This document shows positions 5,353-7,039 of a stretch of DNA of 7,039 bases, in pieces. The notes beneath the pieces are model-generated. The model was not told the origin of the DNA. It saw only the letters and a list, made by a program, of their open reading frames with translations, and made no database searches. Position numbers and translations under genes: made by a program. The stretch's first letter is position 1. Each line of letters starts with the position of its first letter. Where the stretch lies: contig JAEZJL010000249.1 of NCBI GenBank assembly GCA_023415815.1, positions 1 through 7,039 on the forward strand, read 5' to 3'. This DNA comes from Bacillota bacterium (GTDB lineage: Bacteria; Bacillota; Clostridia; Acetivibrionales; DTU013).

Positions 5353-6573
5353 TCAGCCATTACTCCTGTTATTATTTCCCGCTTTTATTATTTCCAGCGC
5401 CCTGACCCATTTATAGGCCGATATGAAGCGCTTGTCCCCTCCGAACCTGTAAAGCGTTTTTCCGTGATAGAATTCGATCTGGTTGTTGAATTGTATATTT
5501 TCGCCGTATATCTCCGGGATTTCAAATGAATAATTACCACCTTCGCGGCCTGTGAAAACAAGCCTGCCGGAATAAAGCCGCAGCGAGCCGGTTTGCAGAA
5601 ACTCCAGGGGGCTTGATTTGCCGCCCCGGAAAGCCGCTGCGCTTTCGTCCTCCAGTATAAGGTCCGCCTCCGGCCTTACCTCTTCCGTACGGATCATTTC
5701 CTCTTCCAGAAAACCGAGCTGCCAGAGGTTCCAGTCCCTGGGGTTGTCAAAATAGAGCTTGTCCGACACAGGCTCGAAAAAGCCGTATTTATTGTACCTG
5801 ACGGTATAGCCGCATTTGGTGCAGCAAAATATGTCTTCGGCTGATTTCATGTGCGCCGGCGATTTGCATTCTGGGCAGAGGAAGAGAAAGAGCTCCAGGC
5901 TTTCCGCAGGCTTCCTGCCTTTGTACGGGATCATTTTGGCCTGCTGCCAGACATATTCGTCATGCGCAAGGCTTCGGGTTATACCGTCGAACACCTCATC
6001 GGCCGAAAGCGCCTTTATCTCATCCGCACCCTTGTATACCAAGCGGCAGGTCATCGTCAATTCCCCCCGGCGGGTATGCTTTGCCCATCTGGGCATGGAA
6101 AGGCACGCGCCCTCGAACAGCACCGACACCACAGGTATTTTCAGACTTGCGATCAGCTTCGCCGTGGGGTAGAGCAACGGCAGCGTGGTCCCGTCCCAGT
6201 TCCGCCTGCCCTCGGCAAATATGCCTATCACGCCGTTGCTTTTTACAACGGACAATATGTATTTTATAGACCTGGGGTCCGATACGGACTTGGTCTTGGG
6301 TATCGCGCCCACATACCTGAGCAGAAATTTTACAACGGGATTCCTGAAATATGCGTCCGACGTCACGAAATGGACCGGATAAGGTATGCACATCGACAGC
6401 AGGAAGGGATCCCAGAAATTTGTGTGGTTGGCAATGACAATGTAGGGAGGCTTCAGGCCTTTTATCTGCGCATTGATGATTTTGTAGCCGAAGAGATGCC
6501 TCATATAGCTGCCGAGGGTGAGCTTGAGGAATTTATTGAATATGCTTCCGGCCTTTCTGAATTGCTCTGCCAT
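5353..6573 (-). CDS. PlsC-like acyltransferase with zinc ribbon and GRAM/PH-like tail
   Basis: The product has 406 residues, against about 200-250 for a simple 1-acylglycerol-3-phosphate acyltransferase. The N-terminal domain (~25-215) carries the HX4D catalytic motif (NHTNFWDP, His50 and Asp55), the FAEGRRNWDG motif (residues 119-128, in place of the common EGTR) and the downstream IPVVSVLFEGA. It would transfer an acyl chain to a lysophospholipid or related acceptor at the membrane. A four-Cys zinc ribbon follows (C233-x-x-C236 and C251-x-x-C254). The last ~80 residues (GSLRLYSGRLVFTG, then IEFYHGKTLYRF, FISAYKWVRALEII) resemble a GRAM or PH-like beta domain that could bind membrane lipid. 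The start ATG has GGAG nine nt upstream. It is the first gene of a probable two-gene unit with the symporter and is divergent from pyk. The domain assignments of the C-terminal half are by eye. Confidence 0.85.
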   Translation of the reverse strand: MAEQFRKAGSIFNKFLKLTLGSYMRHLFGYKIINAQIKGLKPPYIVIANHTNFWDPFLLSMCIPYPVHFVTSDAYFRNPVVKFLLRYVGAIPKTKSVSDPRSIKYILSVVKSNGVIGIFAEGRRNWDGTTLPLLYPTAKLIASLKIPVVSVLFEGACLSMPRWAKHTRRGELTMTCRLVYKGADEIKALSADEVFDGITRSLAHDEYVWQQAKMIPYKGRKPAESLELFLFLCPECKSPAHMKSAEDIFCCTKCGYTVRYNKYGFFEPVSDKLYFDNPRDWNLWQLGFLEEEMIRTEEVRPEADLILEDESAAAFRGGKSSPLEFLQTGSLRLYSGRLVFTGREGGNYSFEIPEIYGENIQFNNQIEFYHGKTLYRFGGDKRFISAYKWVRALEIIKAGNNNRSNG

Positions 6574-6590
6574 TATTTCTCGCTCCGCAC

Positions 6591-6596
6591 ATTATA
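6591..6596 (-). promoter_or_regulatory. Possible -10 element for the acyltransferase gene
   Basis: A perfect TATAAT on the - strand lies 17 bp upstream of the start codon. No good -35 is seen (TATGTT at 17 bp). A near-palindromic AT-rich sequence with GTTA...TAAC ends (6600-6616) covers the spacer. The transcript leader would be very short, just enough for the GGAG site. Confidence 0.35.
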
Positions 6597-6677
6597 AGAG
6601 TTATAAATATTTTAACATACATCGAAGTCATACTTCCATCACATAAGTTTAAATTACTGTTAATTCAGGGCTCTCGA

Positions 6678-6706
6678 TTGATTTGTCTTCCAAAATAGTG
6701 TATCAT
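6678..6706 (+). promoter_or_regulatory. Probable sigma-A promoter of pyruvate kinase
   Basis: TTGATT (6678-6683) and TATCAT (6701-6706) are separated by exactly 17 bp, matching 4/6 and 5/6 of the consensus. Transcription would start near 6713, giving a leader of about 90 nt before the start codon. The whole leader hairpin at 6739-6768 would be transcribed. Confidence 0.6.
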
Positions 6707-6727
6707 TTATGACGGTATATATTCATT

Positions 6728-6779
6728 TGCGCCAGGTCGCGCAGGGTCGGGCCGCCGACGCCTTGCGCTTTTATTTTAT
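6728..6779 (+). promoter_or_regulatory. Attenuator-like structure in the pyk leader
   Basis: GCGCA (6739-6743), GG (6744-6745) and GTCGG (6746-6750) can pair with CCGAC (6755-6759), CC (6761-6762) and TGCGC (6764-6768), with a GCCG loop and two single-base bulges. TTTTATTTTAT follows directly (6769-6779), which is terminator-like. An upstream TGCGC (6728-6732) can instead pair with the same GCGCA (6739-6743) around a 6-nt loop, which would block the longer hairpin. The gene upstream is divergent, so the only + strand transcript to regulate is that of pyk. The sensed signal is unknown. Confidence 0.5.
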
Positions 6780-6804
6780 ACGATGCTTTCAGGAGGATAT
6801 TATT

Positions 6805-7039
6805 ATGCGTAAAACAAAGATTATCTGCACATTGGGTCCCGCAGTCGATAACGAGGATATTTTAAGAAAGCTCATGCTCAAGGGCATGGATGTGGCCCGT
6901 CTGAATTTTTCACACGGCACGCATGAGGAGCATAAAAAACGCATCGACCTGTTCAACAAGGTGAAGGGCGAGCTGAAGCTTCCGATACCTCTGCTGCTTG
7001 ATACGAAAGGCCCTGAAATAAGGACGGGAAAGTTCGCGT
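6805..7039 (+). CDS. pyk: Pyruvate kinase, N-terminal part (cut by window end)
   Basis: The first 78 codons are present and the gene continues past the window. The N-terminus MRKTKIICTLGPAVDN is the standard opening of bacterial pyruvate kinases. MDVARLNFSHG carries the conserved Arg32, Asn34 and Ser36 of the active site, and LLDTKGPEIRTG the conserved Asp66 and Thr67 involved in metal binding. The enzyme converts phosphoenolpyruvate and ADP to pyruvate and ATP, the last step of glycolysis, in the cytoplasm. The start is firm: AGGAGG (6791-6796) lies 8 nt upstream. The frame stays open for 32 codons upstream to an ATG at 6709, but that ATG sits at the predicted transcription start and has no ribosome site. 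Expression may be controlled by the leader hairpin. The residue that decides K+ dependence is outside the window. Confidence 0.96.
   Translation, partial: MRKTKIICTLGPAVDNEDILRKLMLKGMDVARLNFSHGTHEEHKKRIDLFNKVKGELKLPIPLLLDTKGPEIRTGKFA

Noticed and set aside
5851..6597. Long + strand open frame of 248 codons opposite the acyltransferase
   Set aside because: The - strand frame has clear catalytic and zinc motifs and a ribosome site. The + strand translation shows no family features and is an antisense shadow.
6600..6677. Searched for an extra gene, riboswitch or RNA in the acyltransferase-pyk spacer left of the pyk promoter
   Set aside because: Only AT-rich sequence with a weak GTTA...TAAC near-palindrome was seen. 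No conserved riboswitch motif or ORF with a ribosome site was recognised.
6709..6804. In-frame N-terminal extension of pyk from ATG 6709 (32 extra codons without stop)
   Set aside because: The ATG lies 3 bp after the predicted -10 element and has no ribosome site, while AGGAGG sits 8 nt before ATG 6805, where the canonical RKTKIICTLGP begins. The open frame is probably chance.

Overview
The window looks like chromosomal DNA from a Clostridia-type member of the Bacillota. The evidence is strong AGGAGG-type ribosome binding sites, a MecA adaptor, a VanW-family protein, a clostridial-style PRC-barrel protein with the RQYLKGR...GKLIEL tail, and moderate GC genes separated by AT-rich gaps. No rRNA, tRNA, CRISPR array, transposase or phage gene was seen. 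The content is mostly ordinary core-genome material. The interest lies in details: a homopolymer frameshift, a degenerate domain, a multidomain acyltransferase and structured intergenic DNA.

Left block, + strand (1-1635). A 5'-truncated acidic protein carries four tandem 11-residue repeats followed by a TPR-like helical region. It is followed after 45 bp by a PRC-barrel protein. The PRC reading frame stops directly after an 11-A run, and the next 109 codons in the neighbouring frame encode what looks like the missing C-terminal part. A clear rho-independent terminator (1602-1635) closes the block.

Middle block. The spacer 1636-1807 holds a 42-bp interrupted palindrome, a second inverted repeat and several TTGCAC/TTGCGC-type motifs. 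It precedes a membrane-anchored PG_binding_4/VanW-family protein on the + strand. That gene runs head-on into mecA on the - strand, with only 10 bp between the stop codons.

Right block, - strand (6573 back to 3144). A PlsC-like acyltransferase with a zinc ribbon and a GRAM/PH-like tail lies 32 bp upstream of a GltS-family sodium/carboxylate symporter, and the two probably form an operon. mecA lies 149 bp further on, behind a spacer with a perfect 14-bp inverted repeat that overlaps a possible mecA promoter.

At the right edge, divergent from the acyltransferase, pyruvate kinase begins at 6805 and runs off the window. Its leader contains a GC-rich hairpin followed by a T-rich tract, and a mutually exclusive upstream hairpin, which together resemble a transcription attenuator. 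The genes do not form one obvious pathway. They touch cell-envelope upkeep (VanW, acyltransferase), regulated proteolysis (MecA), solute uptake (GltS) and glycolysis (Pyk).
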